Shown here in pieces: positions 62,482 through 64,000 of a stretch of DNA of 64,000 nt. A model generated the notes under the pieces. That model saw only the letters and a list, made by a program, of their open reading frames with translations, was not told where the DNA came from and searched no databases. Source of the stretch: Cyanophora paradoxa (lineage: Eukaryota; Glaucocystophyceae; Cyanophorales; Cyanophoraceae). Location: the NCBI GenBank assembly GCA_004431415.1, contig QPMI01000542.1:62001-126000 (forward strand), written 5' to 3'. The translations under genes were made by a program, and so were the position numbers. Each line of letters begins with the position of its first letter. Positions within the stretch are counted from its first letter, which is position 1.

Positions 62482-64000
62482 GGCCGCGCGCGGGCCGACC
62501 CCGCCCCGGGCTCGTCCTCTCTGCACCGCGGCCGCGGTACCCGACCCGCCAGCGCGGCTCCTCCTCTGCCCCGCCGCGGCGCGGCCGCGGGACCCGACCC
62601 ACCAGCTCCACGCCGGCGCCCCTCGCAGCCGCCCCTCGCGCCCTGCTCTGCCCCCGCTGAAGGCTGTGCTGCTTCATGACCCCGCCCCCCCATGCCCTTG
62701 GCGGCCCCCCGTCCGCCGGCCGGCCCTTCCGGGCTGGGCCCCTCCTCCCTTACCCCCCCCTCATCCTATCCTCGTACCCCCGCTCTCCGCCCGCCCTCCA
62801 CGCCCGGCCCTCTGGCGCCCCCGCTGACCTCTTCCTCCCCTCGCAGGGTCGCTGGTGGGGCGGAGCCCGAGCAGCTGTACCCCACCCTCCTCCCGAACTC
62901 GGAGGACCCCGGCATCAGCGGCCCGGCGGTTCCGCGCCCGCGTTCCCTTTGTGCCAGGCGCCAAGGCGTATCCCACCCAGGACTTCTCGTACCCCCTACC
63001 TACCCACCTCCAGCATCCCTTCTTCCCCCCCCCCCCCTCCAGCTCGGTCGCGGTCAGGCGAGAGGCGAAGGTCGCGCAAGCTCCTTCTCCCGGGCCGGGC
63101 CCCTCCGGCCCCTCCCCTTGCGCGAAGGCGGAAAGCCCATGTATCCCCCCATCACTTCCCCGTCCCGCCGCCACCCTTTTTTAAGCTGCGCGAGGATGGT
63201 GCGCTCCCCGCTCTCCGCTACCCGCCCCCGCCCCCCTCCCCCCACCCCCCACCCCTTCCTAATCTCATCTAAGCTGACCCCCAAATCTGACCCCTCTTTG
63301 CGCGCCCCCAGTTCTTCTCTGACCTCTCTTTCCCCTCGCAGAGGATCGCCGGTCCCCGGAAAGCTGTACCCCGGCATAAACGGCTCCGAGCGGCGTACGT
63401 ACACCCCTGCGCTCGATCTTGTCGGAGGGCGCCAGCGCCGGCGCCGGCCGCGCGCTGGCGTGGCCAGGGGGCGTCGGTGTACCCCCCCCCCTAGTGCCCT
63501 CGCCCGAACTCTCGAACGCACCACTCTGCATGAAGGCGGTGCGTACCCCTCCCCTCCACCATCCCCCCCCCCCGCTCCCTGCCCTCGTACCCCCGCTCTG
63601 CGCCCGCCTTCTACCCCGGCCCTCCGCTGATCTTCCTCCCCTTGCAGGGTCGCCAGTCCGCTGCGGCGGAGCTCGAGCAGCTGTACCCCCACCGTCCTCC
63701 CGACCTCGGAGGACCCCGGCATCAGCAGCTCCGCGAGGCGTACCCCAGGCCCCGGGTGCCAGGTGCCGGCGTACCCCCCACCCCACCCCAACGGCTTGGC
63801 GGCCCCCGTCCCCCTCCCGGCCCCTCCCGGGCTGGGTCCCTCCTCCCTTACCCCTCTCCCCCCCCCCTCTCATCCTATCCTCGTACCCCCGCTCTCCACC
63901 CGCCCTCTACTCCCCGCCCTCCGGCGCCTCCGCTGACCTCTTCCTCCCCTCGCAGGGTCGCTGGTGGGGCGGAGCCCGAGCAGCTGTACCCGTACCGTCC
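62482..64000 (+). CDS. array partner protein, unit 3, cut by window end
   Basis: Corresponds to the first two thirds of the unit 1 and unit 2 partners; the Lys-rich terminus lies outside the window. It contains the same short exon-like pieces, including GGTCGCTGGTGGGGC and GGTCGCCAGTCCGC after CAG acceptors. Confidence 0.35.

Larger units (their letters stand above)
59245..64000 (+). repeat. segmental tandem duplication, unit 3 (truncated by window end)
   Basis: Collinear with units 1 and 2 up to the window end, which falls within the short-exon segment of the partner gene. A CGCG deletion near 61423 and several run-length differences distinguish it. Confidence 0.92.

Overview
The window is nuclear DNA of a GC-rich, intron-bearing, probably ciliated microeukaryote, most likely a microalga. 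Host genes have several short introns, mostly with GTGCG or GTACC donors and C-rich bodies. They encode typical eukaryotic proteins: a calmodulin-like EF-hand protein, a TLC-domain membrane protein, an ACSF3-type acyl-CoA synthetase, a MIF-type tautomerase, a WDPCP/Fritz-like ciliary protein, a bZIP factor and several F-box/LRR proteins. I cannot name the species. No tRNA, rRNA or CRISPR array was found.

Layout. 1-3270: two tandem GNAT acetyltransferase paralogues (the first cut by the window edge) flanking a minus-strand gene for a probable secreted LamG-like protein. 3985-5833: a minus-strand gene whose Pro/Ala-rich, Lys-tailed 3' part recurs in inverted orientation in the far-right array. 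6024-7300: TLC-domain gene. 7831-8739: calmodulin-like gene. 9081-11868: acyl-CoA synthetase. 12193-18914: a tandem pair of F-box/LRR genes separated by 2.2 kb of poly-G and GGC-repeat DNA. 20039-20617: MIF-like gene. 21012-28149: a long WDPCP-like gene with repeat-filled introns. 28757-30966: bZIP gene.

31.7-64.0 kb is a segmental-duplication array. Each unit carries an F-box/LRR gene (minus) and a divergently placed Pro-rich, Lys-tailed partner (plus). Unit 0 (31.7-36.0 kb) is diverged and shorter. Units 1 to 3 are nearly identical, with a period of 5852-5868 bp, and the third runs off the window.

Between unit 0 and unit 1 lies the most notable object: an 11,511-bp Polinton/Maverick-type endogenous virus (36008-47518). 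It is visibly less GC-rich than the host. It has 441-bp terminal inverted repeats and a 6-bp target duplication (GCTAGC), and the uninterrupted target is preserved at 53371 and 59239 in the sister units. It encodes protein-primed DNA polymerase B (broken by three frameshifts), a retroviral-type integrase, a small AT-hook-like protein, an HNH-AP2 endonuclease, a small ExoX-C-like protein, a packaging ATPase, a double-jelly-roll-like major capsid protein, a minor capsid protein (one frameshift) and an unknown 215-aa protein. A block of three tandem, hairpin-forming repeat families precedes the right terminus. I found no maturation protease.
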